DNA of 64,000 nt. Source: Lepturacanthus savala. Its lineage: Eukaryota > Chordata > Actinopteri > Scombriformes > Trichiuridae. The stretch is from assembly GCA_030544235.1 (NCBI GenBank), contig CM060470.1, forward strand, positions 31,422,809 to 31,486,808. Direction: 5' to 3'. The notes beneath the pieces are model-generated. The model had not been told where the DNA came from and ran no database searches. It saw only the letters and a list, made by a program, of their open reading frames with translations. Both the position numbers and the translations under genes were made by a program. Shown here one piece after another: positions 11,808 through 23,663 of this stretch (positions are counted from its first letter, which is position 1; the number at the start of each line of letters is the position of its first letter).

Positions 11808-12820
11808 ACAATAGTTTTTAAAATAATAGCAGTGCATTGTGACTAACTAGATTAATCCAGGTTTTCATTATATTTTTTATTGCTACATGGCACAATTTTC
11901 CAGTAGGGGCAGTAGATTCTCAAAAAAAAGACCCAACATTCATGATATGCACGCTCTTAAGGCTGGCGATTATTTGAAAGTGGTGTGTTAAAAAATGCAG
12001 TGTCTGCTGTAGACTTTATAAACTCAAACCTATTTTGTACAAACTTTTTTTGTTTCTAGGATTTAGCAATGCTATGAATCACTAAACTAATATTTAGTTT
12101 TATGCCCACAGCTTTTCATAACTGCTTCACATCTGTGCGGCATGAAGTCAACCAACTGCAATAGTTTTTAACAACATTCCACAATCCATTTGTATCTTTT
12201 GGTTTCGCTTCAGAAACAGCATTTTGATGTCACCCCACAAGTTCTTGATTGGATTAAGGTCCAGGGTTTGGGCTGGCCACTTCATAACATTAATTTTATT
12301 AGTTTGGAACTAAGATTTTGCTTGTTTACTGGTGTGTTTGGGGTCATTGTCTTGTTGAAACACCCATTTCAAGGGCATTTCCTTTTTGGCATAAGGCAAC
12401 ATGATCTCTTTGAGTATTTTGATATATGCAAACTGATCAATGATCCCCTGTATGTGATAAATAGGCCCAACACCATAACAAGAGAAATATACCCGTATTA
12501 TGATGCTTGCACCACCATGTTTCACTGTCTACAGTGTGTACTGTTGCTTGAATTCAGAGTTTGGGGGTCATCTCACAAACTGTCTGCGGCCCCAAAAAGA
12601 ACGATTTTACTCACATCAGTCTACAAAATGTTCTTCCATTTCTCTTTAGGCCAGTTCATGTGTTCTTTGACAAATTGTAACCTCTTCTGAGATTGTCTTT
12701 GATCATCCTGGAGCTGCTCATTGGCTGAGTCTTTGCCATTCTGGTTATTCTTCAATCCATTCTGATGGTATTCTTTCATTTTATGCCAACGTGTCTCTGG
12801 TTTTGCTCTCCATTTTAAAG
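11808..12820 (-). pseudogene. Tc1/mariner element with broken transposase
   Basis: On the minus strand two frames carry Tc1 transposase blocks. One, about 12621-12720, reads RLQFVKEHMNWPKEKWKNIL. The other, 12310-12525, reads GVGPIYHIQGIIDQF, then MLPYAKKEMPLKW and FQQDNDPKHTSK, which holds a DDE-domain aspartate. The two are in different frames with stops between, and the N-terminal helix-turn-helix region is missing. The AATAATAGCAGTG end at 11820-11835 is the terminal-repeat side. The right side is cut where another repeat begins. It is an inactive remnant; the plus-strand frame at 12190-12690 is antisense to it. Confidence -1.
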
Positions 12821-13231
12821 GGGTGTTCACACCAGACTCAACTGACGCAATTTATTTGCGCGATAGACGCGATTTTGTTTTGCAAAAATTCGCCAGATTG
12901 CGTCACCGTCTCCCCGCCTGTTTTGCTTTTTCTCTCATCATCCATGTGTGAGGTCACCACTGTCACTGCGTTGTACAGGTCTGAAAGTCTGAAGCTCCGC
13001 CGTCATTTCTGGGTACATGATACCCTCTGGAGGTGCACAGAGCTGCTTCCAAGTCTGTTGAAAAGTAAAAGACTGGCGATAAGTGAATTTCTCGTCATGG
13101 GGAATCTCAACGCTGATTGGTTGTCGCGGTACGTCATCCTGCAAATTCACCTGAAAAGTTCAATATCTTCAACTCATATCATGAATGCTGAGTCTGGATT
13201 ACCGAGATCTACTGCACCTACTGGTAAATTG
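12821..13231. repeat. MITE-like segment, possibly PIF/Harbinger-derived
   Basis: It opens with GGGGTGTTCACACCAGACTC and GACGCAA/GACGCGA motifs, a CpG-rich start seen in teleost Harbinger-type non-autonomous elements. A plus-strand stretch reading LKLRRHFWVHDTLWR near 12985-13030 vaguely resembles the start of a HARBI1-like transposase. The matching right end is absent, probably because a hAT element sits at 13240. Low confidence. Confidence -1.
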
Positions 13232-13459
13232 CTTGCCATCAGGCCCGCCGCTCCGTACACGCAGACTACGCAGCCAGCGTAGGGCCTCAACTAGTGGAGG
13301 GGGGCCTCCAAAATTAAGATTGGGAAAAAAAGATAATAAATATTACACTAATAAACATCAAAAATATGTAATTAGTTCTACAGGAGTTTTGTATACCATC
13401 ACTGAAATTGGCAAAATTAAATGTGTAATGCATAATAAAAAAAACTCAGACCCCAGCAG

Positions 13460-13650
13460 TACAGAGAGTGATGGGAATTCCGGCTCTATTTGGAGAGTCG
13501 GATCTTTTGACTCAGCTCGCTAATACGAGTCGGCTCATTCGGCTCCTCTGTTGCTCCCAACGAGGAGCCGGCTCCTATCTGTCACTTCAAAGAGTCGGAT
13601 CGTTCAACTTCAAAGACTCGGATCGTTCACAACGGCACAAAGCTTCGGAG
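13460..13650. repeat. Inner fragment of a second hAT-like element (GAGCCGGCTC type)
   Basis: GATGGGAATTCCGGCTC and repeated AGAGTCGGATC / GAGCCGGCTCC words resemble the subterminal repeats of a teleost hAT family whose ends start CAGAGATGGGAATTCCGGCT. The opposite end was not found, so it may be an internal duplication or part of the host element. Confidence -1.
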
Positions 13651-14148
13651 CCACTTTTCTTACTACGCTCTGAAACGGCTTTAATAAGCAATTTTCTTCA
13701 GTTAAAAACTTCAACAATTGAAATGAGAGAATATCATCCAAGAAACACCATGAATCTGGAGCTGAAAAGCGAAAGAGGAAAAAAGAGAAAGACAAACTTG
13801 CATCCCTTTCTGGTAAGTCCGTGTTATACCGTGTTTGTTTTGCTAACACAGCGTTACGTGATAAACTCGACAAGCTAGGCTAGGTTAGCCCAACAGTAAA
13901 CAGGATTGGACAGAGAATAAAATTCAGCTCTAGCATCTTTTCTCTGCTCCAGGGGGTCGTTGGGGATAACTCCCAGTCTGTCCTGGTAGTGAGGAGGAGG
14001 GGAGGGGGCGGTGGTTGGGGGATGATTTTACATCTGGCCACAGTGTTGTAGAAAGTGTGTTAAAGTCGTGTGTAGTGCAAAAAAAATGTTTGGCCACCTT
14101 TGGTCATTCACAAAATGCCATATTGTTTTGTTTAATGTGTAGGATTAG

Positions 14149-14517
14149 TCAGTCAGTCAGTCATTTTCTATACCTGCTTATTCCTCATTAGGGTCGCAGG
14201 GGTCTGCTGGAGCCTATCCCAGCGCGTTACGGCGAGAGGCAGGGATACACCCCAGATGGTCGCCAGCCAATCGTGGGGCACACACACCATTCACTCACAC
14301 ACTCACACCTATGGGCAATTTAGAGTTGCCAATTAACCTGAGCATGTTTTTGGACTGTGGGAGGAAGCCGGAGTACCCGGTGAAAACCCACGCAGACACG
14401 GGGAGAACATGCAAACTCCACACAGAAAGGTCCCAGACCCCGGACCAAGGAGGTCTTGAACCTGCGACCTTCTTGCTGTGAGGCAACAGCGCTAACCCCT
14501 GCGCCGCCGTGTCGCCC
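14149..14517 (-). repeat. S1 SINE, full-length, perfect 13-bp target duplication
   Basis: Complete reverse-orientation copy from the TGAC-repeat tail at 14149 to the GGGCGAC head at 14517. The target duplication TGTGTAGGATTAG is perfect at 14136-14148 and 14518-14530, which fixes both ends. It sits inside the hAT element and is therefore younger than it. The frame at 14295-14486 is not a gene. Confidence -1.
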
Positions 14518-14737
14518 TGTGTAGGATTAGAATATGTTAATTTTTAAGGTAATTTTAATTACCGTAATTTTTATTAACTTTACTTTTATTATTTTCAACT
14601 GTAAATTTCGTGAGCTTCCAGGAGTTTGGTGGACGGGCGGGTGGATGGGCGGGTGGGCGGGCGGGCGCGGGCGGGGGGGCCTCCCTACAAGCTGAGCTTA
14701 GGGCCTCCAAAATCTTAGCAGCGGCCCTGCTTGCCAT

Positions 14738-15796
14738 ACAACAATTAGAACAATATTAACAATTAAAACAATATTAAATCATTGAGCAGAGAGAGTTTAA
14801 TATGTTAACGTCACGTTTTGGATCTTTGACTATGTTTAATATACACAGTATTTTCATCATTACAACAATATATAAATAACCAAAAACCACAAAAAAGCAT
14901 AATACAGCTCTTGAAAAAAGGTAAGAGACCACTTCCTCATCCAGGGCATTCCTTTTAAAAAAAGATGTTTTTTTTAATGATTCCCAAAAGTTGTGTCTTC
15001 ATCAGCATCAAACCTGTAGGCCTGTTTCCTCCAGCTGGAAGCAGTCCCCTGTAAAATTAGTTCCAGAGTGTCAACAGCAGAAGGCAGGATTTGCAGGAAG
15101 TCCAAGGGCTGAGAGACTGAAACTCCACACTCCAGCAGAGAGAGCTAAGTCCCAGGCCAAGGTTGTTTTTGTCAGCCAGACCCCTACTGTCAAGACCAAC
15201 CTAAGCTGGACCAGCAGTGAATTACTCTTTCGCAGTCTCACTATCCACCCACACCTCCCAGTCCTCTGTCTTTACATGAAAAGACAGAGGACTCACTTCA
15301 AAAATATTCAAGCAGCAAAAAGGATGATTACAACAATCACAACAATAACACTATTACTTCAATTGTCAAGCAGGGAAATGTTTTACATATGTTCATTTCA
15401 AGTTTGGGGACTTTTTTGTTTGTTTCTTGTTTGATTTTTTTATTTCCAAGAGTTTCCATGGTTTTATTGGACAACCAGACTCCTCCAACCTAAGCTGGAC
15501 CAGCAGTGACCTACTCTTGACGTGAACTCACATAAAATGTTCATATGCTGAATTTGATTCAGCAGATAACAGATAGAAGACCCCGAATGAACCATTTCAT
15601 TAATGCGAAGCATTGTAAAGGCTCAGTGGGTAAGCAAGGAAAATGAGCCTAGAATTTCTAAATGCAATTGGATATACATGTGTATATCAGAAAGGTGACA
15701 CATTCTACAATAAAAATGACATTGCAGCTTTTTGGGCTGCCTTTTTGCATCTTGGCCAGTAGGCCCACCATTTTGTTCCAAACATAAATATGTAAA
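14738..15796. other. Intergenic, includes a 25-bp perfect direct repeat
   Basis: CCAACCTAAGCTGGACCAGC followed by AGTGA occurs at 15196-15220 and again at 15485-15509. A hairpin (CCTCTGTCTTT...AAGACAGAGG) lies near 15260-15292. The 147-aa open frame at 14991-15434 has no domain I recognise and is probably spurious. Confidence -1.
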
Positions 15797-15976
15797 GTAT
15801 ATTTTGGGGGGGATTTCTTGCCTTTATTGGTAATATAAGTGGAGAGAGACAGGGAGGGAGCATGACATGCAAGAAAGGGCCACCCAATGCAGGATTCGAA
15901 CAAGGGCCACCTGCAGCAATTACTGTATCCTTTGTACATGGGGGGCAGTCTACCCACTGTGCCACTTGCCACCCCC
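15797..15976 (-). repeat. Second tRNA-derived SINE family (S2)
   Basis: On the minus strand a tRNA-like head has box A TGGCACAGTGG (15954-15964) and box B TGTTCGAATCC (15892-15902, one mismatch). A body with CATGTCATGCTCCCTCCCTG follows, and the tail holds CCAATAAAGGCAA. The near-repeats AAACATAAATATGTAAA (15780-15796) and AAACAGAAATATTTAAA (15977-15993) look like a 17-bp target duplication with two changes. Frames at 15658-16011 are antisense by-products. Confidence -1.
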
Positions 15977-15993
15977 AAACAGAAATATTTAAA

Positions 15994-17803
15994 TAAAAAT
16001 TTGACATCCAATTATGCTCCCCAGAAAATGAACCTTAGGCAATCCCAGTCGGTGTAGAAATATAGTCCCTCCATCCCTGGTCTGCCTTGTGGCCTCCTCC
16101 CAGCTGTCTGTGTCCCTAGGGACATGACCATCATTACAAGATGCTCCAGTGCACATCAACTGGCTCCTTTCCTTGTAAAGCATTCTTGTTAGAATTTGCA
16201 TTCATTCTAAAGATGATGAATATGGTAAAACGTACCTGCTAGGCATTACCATGTCAACATTGTCAGTGTGAGGATGATAGCATGCTTACGTTAGCATTTA
16301 GTCCTCACCACAACCCATAGCATGACTGTAGATGCTTTGTCTAGTTATCATATTGCTTAGTTTCCACCATCACCACTGTCAGAGGTGTTTTGTTTGCAAA
16401 TAAAGCCAAGGTACAATCATTATCTAATCTTGTATGCAGTATAGTGTGTTCTGTGTGTGGGCCTGGGCCTGTGTGGCACTGTTCTGTACTCAGCCCTTAG
16501 TCCAACCTCAGATGACTTTGCAGACACACTCTGCAGTCTACCAGTCACATGGAAATGTCTCCTTCTCTCCCTTGGTGACTTGCTCTCTGATCACAGCACA
16601 CATCTGTGCTTCTACTGGAAATCTGAAACTGATGCCTGTTAAAGAGACAATTAGCCTGATGGCATCCATTAGCCACTGTTTGCAAGTTGCTTTGTTTCTT
16701 TTAGATGTGCCATTACAAATTCACTAGTTCACTATATAATTGAGATGTGATGTGACCTGAAATGTTGAATTTAAAGTTTGTGTCGCTTTAAACTGCCCAT
16801 TTGCAGCTCTGCTAACTGCTCCCTAAAAGGCCCTTTGGTGTGAAAGAGACTTGCCTCCTCTACAGCAGCAAGTGACATCCTTCCATGTTAAACAACTATC
16901 CTCTTTTTTCTCTTGGACACTTATCCCCCTCTCTCTCCATTAGTCATGCCCCTCTTTGTGAGGATCTGTAAATATCTGCCACCGGCAAGAGTAAATTTCA
17001 GTAAAAGGTCAAAAGTGATCAATTCTGTGCGGGCTCTGCCTTCTGTGCCTCAGTGTAAAACCACCGTATAAGAAAGTAACCTGTGTTCTACCTCAGTGTA
17101 TTATGGTTTCATCAACTGAGATCATAAAGCAGGAACAACATGATCTGCCTTTTTCTAACACCTTAAGCATGTAAACCATTCCTGTAACCATTAAACACAC
17201 CCTCTCAGCAATGATCCATGGAAGAACATCAATCCCTCTCACCACGGTCCTCTAGGCTCACTGGAGCTGTGATGCATTGTACCACTGAGATGCTCGATTT
17301 GCAGGAAGAAGGCTAGGGGGTGAATAAATGATATGCTGAAATTATGGCTCGAGTTAAATCAATCAGTTAAGAGGAGATCGGCATCATCTGATTTTGTCAG
17401 CTTCCATCATTCCGCAGGGGCTAATTTATGGGGTCACAGTGGTGTCATGGCTGCAACTGCAGTGATACACTGTAATTGAGTGGAGAGCCGAGGCCTATGG
17501 GACTTAAATCAACTACATGAACTGCCATTATGCTGCTGGGTGGTGAACACACACACTTGCACTCTCTCTCTCTCTTTCTCTATCTCTCTCTCTCACCACA
17601 CACACACACACACACAGAAAAAAATTCATTTATCCAGGTATCATACACTCTCAACAGGATACACATGTCCACAAACAGACGCAGAATTCCCTGCTTTCTG
17701 TTAATTCCCCCCATTAACAGTGGCATTTAAATATATCTCCCCAGTGCATCACCAGTGTAAAGACCTTTTCATTAAGCTCTTATTGTGCGGGCCTCGGGGA
17801 TGC

Positions 17804-17870
<67 letters not shown>

Positions 17871-18206
17871 TAATATTTTTCAATTACAAATATTAGAGGT
17901 TGTATTAGGTTCAATCAGTTTAAAACAGTTGAAAGTTTGACAGCCATAATAGTTATAGGTGTCATGTGGAATTATCATGTTTTTTATATTGTTATATGTA
18001 CATATGCATTCACGTTGTTAAGGACAACAGAAATGATCATTCCTCTTTGTCATCTGGTGCAATACATTTATAACACTGTACAGTACACACTGTAAACCAT
18101 TAAATGAAATGAAATATTTTGAAAATGCTCTAGATTTATTTTAGCTCCTGTCATTGATCAGCCTTATTTACCATCAGGCTGTATTTGGAATAAGATTCTT
18201 AACTTT
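15994..18206. other. Intergenic, no gene seen
   Basis: Contains a CT/CA tract at 17563-17617 and a GT microsatellite at 17807-17869. No exon could be supported; the 97-aa frame at 16434-16727 has no recognisable domain. Confidence -1.
17807..17869. repeat. (GT)n microsatellite
   Basis: Uninterrupted GT repeat of about 31 units. Confidence -1.
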
Positions 18207-18555
18207 TGAGGCGACGCAGTGACGCAGGGGTTAGCACTGTTGCCTCACAGCAAGAAGGTCGCAGGTTCAAGACCTCCTTGGTCCTGGGTCTGGGACCTTT
18301 CTGTGTGGAGTTTGCATGTTCTCCCCATGTCTGCGTGGGTTTTCACCGGGTACTCTGGCTTCCTCCCCCAGTCCCAAAACATGCTGAGGTTAATTGGAGA
18401 CTCTAAATTGCCCGTAGGTGTGAGTGAATGGTGTGTGTGCCCAACGATTGGCTGGCGACCATATGGGGTGTATCCCGCCTCTCGCCGTAATGCGCTGGGA
18501 TTGGCTTCAGCAGACTGCTGCGACCCTAATGAGAAATAAGCGGGTATAGAAGATG
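18207..18555 (+). repeat. S1 SINE, full-length, perfect 14-bp target duplication
   Basis: Head-to-tail copy with box B GGTTCAAGACC intact. The flanking repeat AGATTCTTAACTTT is perfect at 18193-18206 and 18556-18569. Frames at 18206-18406 and 18219-18539 fall inside it and are not genes. Confidence -1.
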
Positions 18556-18576
18556 AGATTCTTAACTTTCACTTTT

Positions 18577-18784
18577 TGGGCGCCATGGTGGAGGGGTTAT
18601 CTCTGGTGCCTCACAGCAATAAGGTCACAGGTTCAAGACCTCCTTGGTCCTGGGTCTGGGACTTTTCTGTCCGTGTCTGTGTGGGTTTTCACCGGGTACT
18701 CCAGCTTCCTCCCACAGTCCAAAAACATGCAGACCCTAATGAGGAATAAGCTGGTATAGAAGGTAGAAGGTATAGAAGATGACT
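18577..18784 (+). repeat. S1 SINE, internally deleted copy
   Basis: Starts GGGCGCCATGGTGGAGGGG and reaches AAAACATGC, then jumps directly to the 3' tail block CCCTAATGAGGAATAAG. It therefore lacks about 150 bp of the body. It lies only about 20 bp behind another full copy in the same direction. Confidence -1.
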
Positions 18785-19931
18785 GACTTTTCCTTTTAAA
18801 CAACTACCATCTTGTTTCTCATACTCCCATATACATACACTTGTGTGCACACACTTGTTAACACACATTTACACTTATTAAATGAGAAATAAAAAAGTAA
18901 CCTTTAATCTGGACCACAACTCTGTTTCTACTGCTGACTAGAGTCCACACGTCCTCCAGTATCAATCCCAAAACAATTCAAACAATCACTTATTACTGGT
19001 CTGACTGACCTTCACAAAGTGACTGAGCTTTCTCTAAATTAAGTGACTTTGCTCTTTAAATGGACAGCAGTCAGCAACATGACCCGATATGCTCTCAAAT
19101 TCCTGCAGTTTACCCCACCTTTTAGAAATCTCCTGACCTCACACAGACAAAGTGGCTGTCTTTTTCAAGGACAGTGGGTTCCACTTCCCTGCAGAGACTG
19201 AAGTCTCCACAGGCTAAATCGAACACATTGTAATTACAGTATGCCCTTGATATTGCACTTTTTCAAACAGCTGCTGCTGACACTACTTCATGTTAACACT
19301 CGCTTCAGAAAGAGATTGTCCTTCACAGCGTGACATATGACAGGTTTTTTTTCCAATGTGATGAGATCTGGGCACAAGGTAGCTGTAACACTATTACTGT
19401 AACTGGTATTAATAATGATAGTAACCAGGTTGATGTTAAATAAGAAGATACCACTCTTGTGTCTATATATAGAGTTGGAAAGAGAAGGTGTAGTTTAGCA
19501 TAAACATGTGAAGCAGTGGAAAATAGCTTGCTTAGCCCTTCAAACAAAATGTCTACCAGCTCTTCTAAAGTGCAGTAATTAACATGTTGTATCTTGTTTA
19601 TTCAAATCATACAATAACAGAAATATTGAAGTAACAAGATGTATTTTTTTTTGTTGTTGTTTTTTTTGTCTATTTTGCTGGCAAGGCATTACCCAGCACA
19701 ATAACTCTAGGAACAACCCCAATCTGATATTTTGACATAAGATACAACAAAGGGTATCTGAGCTAAGCTAGCTGTTAGTGCTGTTAGTCTTCTCATGTAC
19801 AGTAATTCTGTAAAAGAAAAAACATAAACAAAATAAGATGCGGAGAGTTACTAAACCACTTGCTTGATTTAATAGCTCTGATAAGTGGTGTTACCATTGT
19901 CGAGGTTGATCAAGCATCTGGAGAGTCCAGT
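18785..19931. other. Intergenic, no gene seen
   Basis: No coding or named repeat content recognised. Confidence -1.
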
Positions 19932-20107
19932 CCAGTCAGTCAGTCATTTTCTATACCCACTTATTGCTCACTAGGGTCATGGGGGTCTGCTGGAGCCACT
20001 CCCAGCGTACTATGGGCAAGATATACCCAGATAGGTCACCAGCCTATCACACACCATTCACTCACACCTACAGACAATTTAGAGTCTACAATTAACCTAA
20101 GCATGTT
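19932..20107 (-). repeat. S1 SINE, 5'-truncated and diverged copy
   Basis: Begins with the CAGTCAGTCAGTCATTTTCT tail and runs through the body to the AAGCATGTTTAT block, where it stops. Small deletions are present relative to the full copies. Confidence -1.
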
Positions 20108-20718
20108 TATTCAAGGTGATTGATTAAGTAAACGAACTGCACCCTCCTATTCATAATGTATGATTTAATGTATGACAGTTGCTCAGTGGCACATGAAGGT
20201 GAAACCCAGTCAAAGGGCTGTGTGCATGAGAGACTTTGTGAGTAACGTCCAGAATAGTCCTCTAGCTAATTTGAATGAGATTTAAATAATTCAATTGTGT
20301 GGCTCTTCTAGACTTTCCAAATGTTTTAAAAACAAATGGATTAAATGTTTTCTAGTAAAAGGAGTCACTTCACAGTGGTTGTGATGCACAGAAAAAATCA
20401 TCCACTGTTTCCCATCCAATATCACAGTTACTTTCCAATTGATAGGGGATAGGAAAAAAACGTTGAGCCCAATAGTGACACCATTGTTGTAATTCCACTG
20501 TTTTACCACTAGTACAATTTGCATTAACTACTTTTTCATGCTTATTTTATAAAAAAGAAATTCCTCTAAAATCCTCTCTACCTGCTGGCCACCTGAGAAA
20601 GGTTCTATTGGACAAGAGCCATCAGCTGATCAGAAGGTTGAAACCGTGCAGACCAGGTCCTCTGTACTATTCCAGGCAGTTCATCCTGCCATGAAAGAAG
20701 CAAAACCCAAGCATGTAC
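20108..20718. other. Intergenic, no gene seen
   Basis: No coding or named repeat content recognised. Confidence -1.
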
Positions 20719-21835
20719 CAGGGCTATTATAGTTAACAAAAACTAAAACCCCCACATTACTGTGTAACCGGCTGCTTCCAGAGGGTGGCAGCACAGTCAA
20801 TGTCAGCTGCCGCAGTTGTTGCACACGTCAGCCGAAGAAGATGCTTTGGGCACAGCAATTAGGCAGCAGTGAAGAAGATGCTTTCGTGATCTCAGAGATG
20901 GCTAAAGTCAAGGGAAGAAAACATCACTGTATGATATGGGAATATTTTGAGTACGACCCCCAGGTAGATAAAAGCAAGTGCTTGGTATTACGGACTGATG
21001 GGAACATTTGTGGGCAGCAGCTGAAGTGAAAACGTTTAAACAAAAGTTTAATAGATTGATTAGTAGCAAAAAACATGTCTCAATTTTGTGTTCGTATTAA
21101 TGTCTTTTATTCGGCCACATGAAGCATCCATTTCTTACCACCTGTTAAATAATTGAGCATTACGTCTGTTTGGGGTGAGATAGATTTGATTCAGTTATAG
21201 TGGTTCATCAGAGTCACATGTTTAAAAAAGATGATGGTTAAAGTGTACAATTAAAGGACTTGGTAAAAACATATTTAGTGTAATGCATTCTTTTATCCTT
21301 GTCAGCTTCTACAAATTAAGGCCTTCCTCCTACTACCTGAAAAACTAAAACTAAGACTAAAACTCAATAAAAACTAAACTAAAACTAGTCAACTCCTCAA
21401 AATAAAAACTAAACTAAAACTGCTTAATCACTTGTTCAAATAACTAAAACTAAACTGAAATAAAAAAGGAATCTCATCTTCTATACCCACTTATTCCTCA
21501 TTAGGGTCGCAGGGGTCTGCTGGAGCCAATCCCAGCACACACACCCCAGATGGTCGCGAGCCAAGTGTTGGCCACACACACACCATTCACTCACACCTAC
21601 GGGCAATTTAGAGTCTCCAATTAACCTCAGCATGTTTTTGAACTGTGGGAGGAAGCCGGAGTACCCGGTGAAAACCCACACAGAAAGGTCCCAGACCCTG
21701 GACCAAGGAGGTCTTGAACCTGCGACCTTCTTGCTGTGAGGCAACAGCGCTAACCCCTGCACCACTGTGTCGCCCAAAAAGGAAACTGAAAAGCTAAATG
21801 AAAATGAAAACTAATGAAAATTTCAAAACTATCAT
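20719..21835 (+). mobile_element. Deleted hAT element with BED zinc-finger remnant
   Basis: The left end reads CAGGGCTATTATAGTTAAC followed by AAAACTAAAAC, and the right part is full of ACTAAAACTAAAC repeats ending in AAACTATCATACTG. This is a pattern of teleost hAT elements. The frame at 20841-21029 ends with WEYFEYDPQ...KSKCLVL...NICGQQLK, which resembles the first half of a BED finger, and then stops; the transposase core is deleted. A SINE at 21472-21775 interrupts it. The exact ends and target duplication were not resolved. Confidence -1.
21472..21775 (-). repeat. S1 SINE inserted in hAT element, 9-bp target duplication
   Basis: Reverse copy with a slightly shortened body. AAAAAGGAA is repeated at 21463-21471 and 21776-21784. 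Because it lies within the ACTAAAAC-rich hAT sequence it is the younger insertion. Confidence -1.
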
Positions 21836-23210
21836 ACTGTACAGCACTGTGCTGTACGTGCTGAAAAACCAACACCAGTTATTGGTCCACGATATCTGGG
21901 TGGTGCCCCATTTATTGTTAATTACAATTAATAATTACATTTCTACTTCAATAATTAACAATAATCTTTGATAATTATGAATAATTAAATCATTAATAAA
22001 GACACAAGACAAATTTCATAAGAATATTCTGATAATGAAGTGAAATCAAATCACATTTCCGAGGGAAATTAGGGAAACATAACCTTTGTTAAATGTTTGG
22101 CCCCCTAATTAGTAATTACTTTCTGAGGCATACAGCGGTTTCCACCCAATTTATTCCTGGCAGGTGTTGGGCACTCCTAACTACATGCTCACAGTACCAG
22201 TGAGGTATTTCACTGATAGGATTGGCTGACTAAGCCATCACTGTACAATGTGCAATCTGTATGTACAATTTCATTAAACTGTGGCTGACATTATAGTTAG
22301 AGCTGCCCCTACGTAATTACGAACTGGCATGGAAGCCCTGACAACGATCTTCTGGCTGTGCTTGGCCCTCCGTGACGTGCTAAAGAGTTACCACTTTGTA
22401 GCTGTCTTCTTTGACTCAAAACCAATGCTCGGTTTCCAAGGTGACAACACATTTACATTGTAGCCATGGACACCATCACTTTGTGCATGCCATTCAGTGA
22501 CTTGCAAATCAAAGAAACATCACTTACAATGATGTCAGATGAGCTCAACTATGTCTTTAACAAACCTGGTAAAATAATAGCAACTCGTACAGATAGAAAG
22601 ATAAGGCCACAGCACCAGTCATAAAAGGTGCTAACGGACAGAAAAATCAGTGTGTATCAGTAGCTTGGCTTCTATATAATAGCCAAGCGAAATTTATCAT
22701 TTTATCAGAGGGAACTGCGTTCACTTGTAGAATTATACTCTCCTGCTCTGTTGTCCATACAAGAGCATTGGGTGCATGGCGTGAGGTGAATGATGAGCAT
22801 GTCCCTTGGCCTGATGATATGATAATCCCAGCCAGGTCATCAGAGTCGCTCCTCTTCCTAGAGCCGCTCTGACTTTGTGTTATTGAGCTGGGGCCCTCCA
22901 GCTGTTTAGAGTGCTATATTTCATGTAATTGAGTTGTGGGATATGAGAGTGCAGCAAGAGTGTGTGCATGTATAAGTGTATATGAGAATTTGTTTGTGTG
23001 TGTGCATGTGTGTGTGTATGTGCGTGTTTCTGTATGTGTGTGTATCTCTGTGTGTGACTATGCATGTGTGTGTGTAATAGATATTTTGACTGACATGTCA
23101 AAGGTAATTGAGTCATAGGTAGGAGAGAGTGAACTTGCCAGCTGTCAGTCTTTTATAAGCCAAATCCTTCAGACTGCAGCACTTCCCATAACCCAAGACA
23201 AATACAAATG

Positions 23211-23245
23211 TGTGTGCGTGCGTGCGTGCGTGCGTGCATGCATGC

Positions 23246-23285
<40 letters not shown>
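23211..23285. repeat. Compound (GTGC)n-(GT)n microsatellite
   Basis: GTGC repeats followed by TGCA and then a GT run. Confidence -1.
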
Positions 23286-23620
23286 ATGCTCGTGTAGTTA
23301 AAACAACAACAGTTGCAATACAGCCTGGCCTGCCTTCTCATACATTTACTCCTATTTTATTTAATTCAAAATAATAATTAAAACTGAAATTTCAAGTTTG
23401 AATCAAAAATTCTGAGAAATAGACAAACATGGACAAAATAAAATCAAGTGTACACTTTTGTTTTTCAGTTTAAATATAATTATGATCCACTCCAATTGCT
23501 GCTAATTAGTTTGAATGAATTACTTATTTTCATTCTTCACTTTCATGTTTTGATATTTAGAATCCCTCTCTCTGTTCAATGCTTTATCTTTTTAGATTCA
23601 GATCTTATTTTTTATAGTTT

Positions 23621-23663
23621 AACCCTAATGAGGAATAAGTGGGTATAGAAAATGACTGACTAA
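23621..23663 (+). repeat. S1 SINE 3'-tail fragment
   Basis: Only the last 43 bp is present: ACCCTAATGAGGAATAAG followed by TGGGTATAGAAAATGACTGAC. No clear target duplication. Confidence -1.

Larger units (their letters stand above)
13240..14729 (+). mobile_element. Deleted hAT element with 8-bp target duplication
   Basis: Identical 8-bp sequences CTTGCCAT flank it at 13232-13239 and 14730-14737, the duplication length expected for hAT transposons. The ends are imperfect inverted repeats, CAGGCCCGCCGCT on the left and CAGGGCCGCTGCT on the right (reverse strand). A short coding remnant reads HESGAEKRKRKKEKDKLASL near 13748-13812 and is followed by a GTAAGT donor; lysine-rich starts like this are seen in ZMYM/TTF-type hAT transposases. 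The rest of the transposase is gone. It contains another hAT-like fragment at 13460-13650 and a SINE at 14149-14517. Confidence -1.

Noticed and set aside
12190..12690. 166-aa plus-strand open frame
   Set aside because: It is antisense to recognisable Tc1 transposase blocks.
14991..15434. 147-aa open frame
   Set aside because: No domain, no exon signals in agreement, and it carries one of the direct-repeat units.
18206..18539. Open frames reading PHSKKVAGSRPP-type peptides, seen in several places
   Set aside because: The same peptide appears wherever a SINE copy occurs, on either strand, so it is repeat translation and not a gene family.
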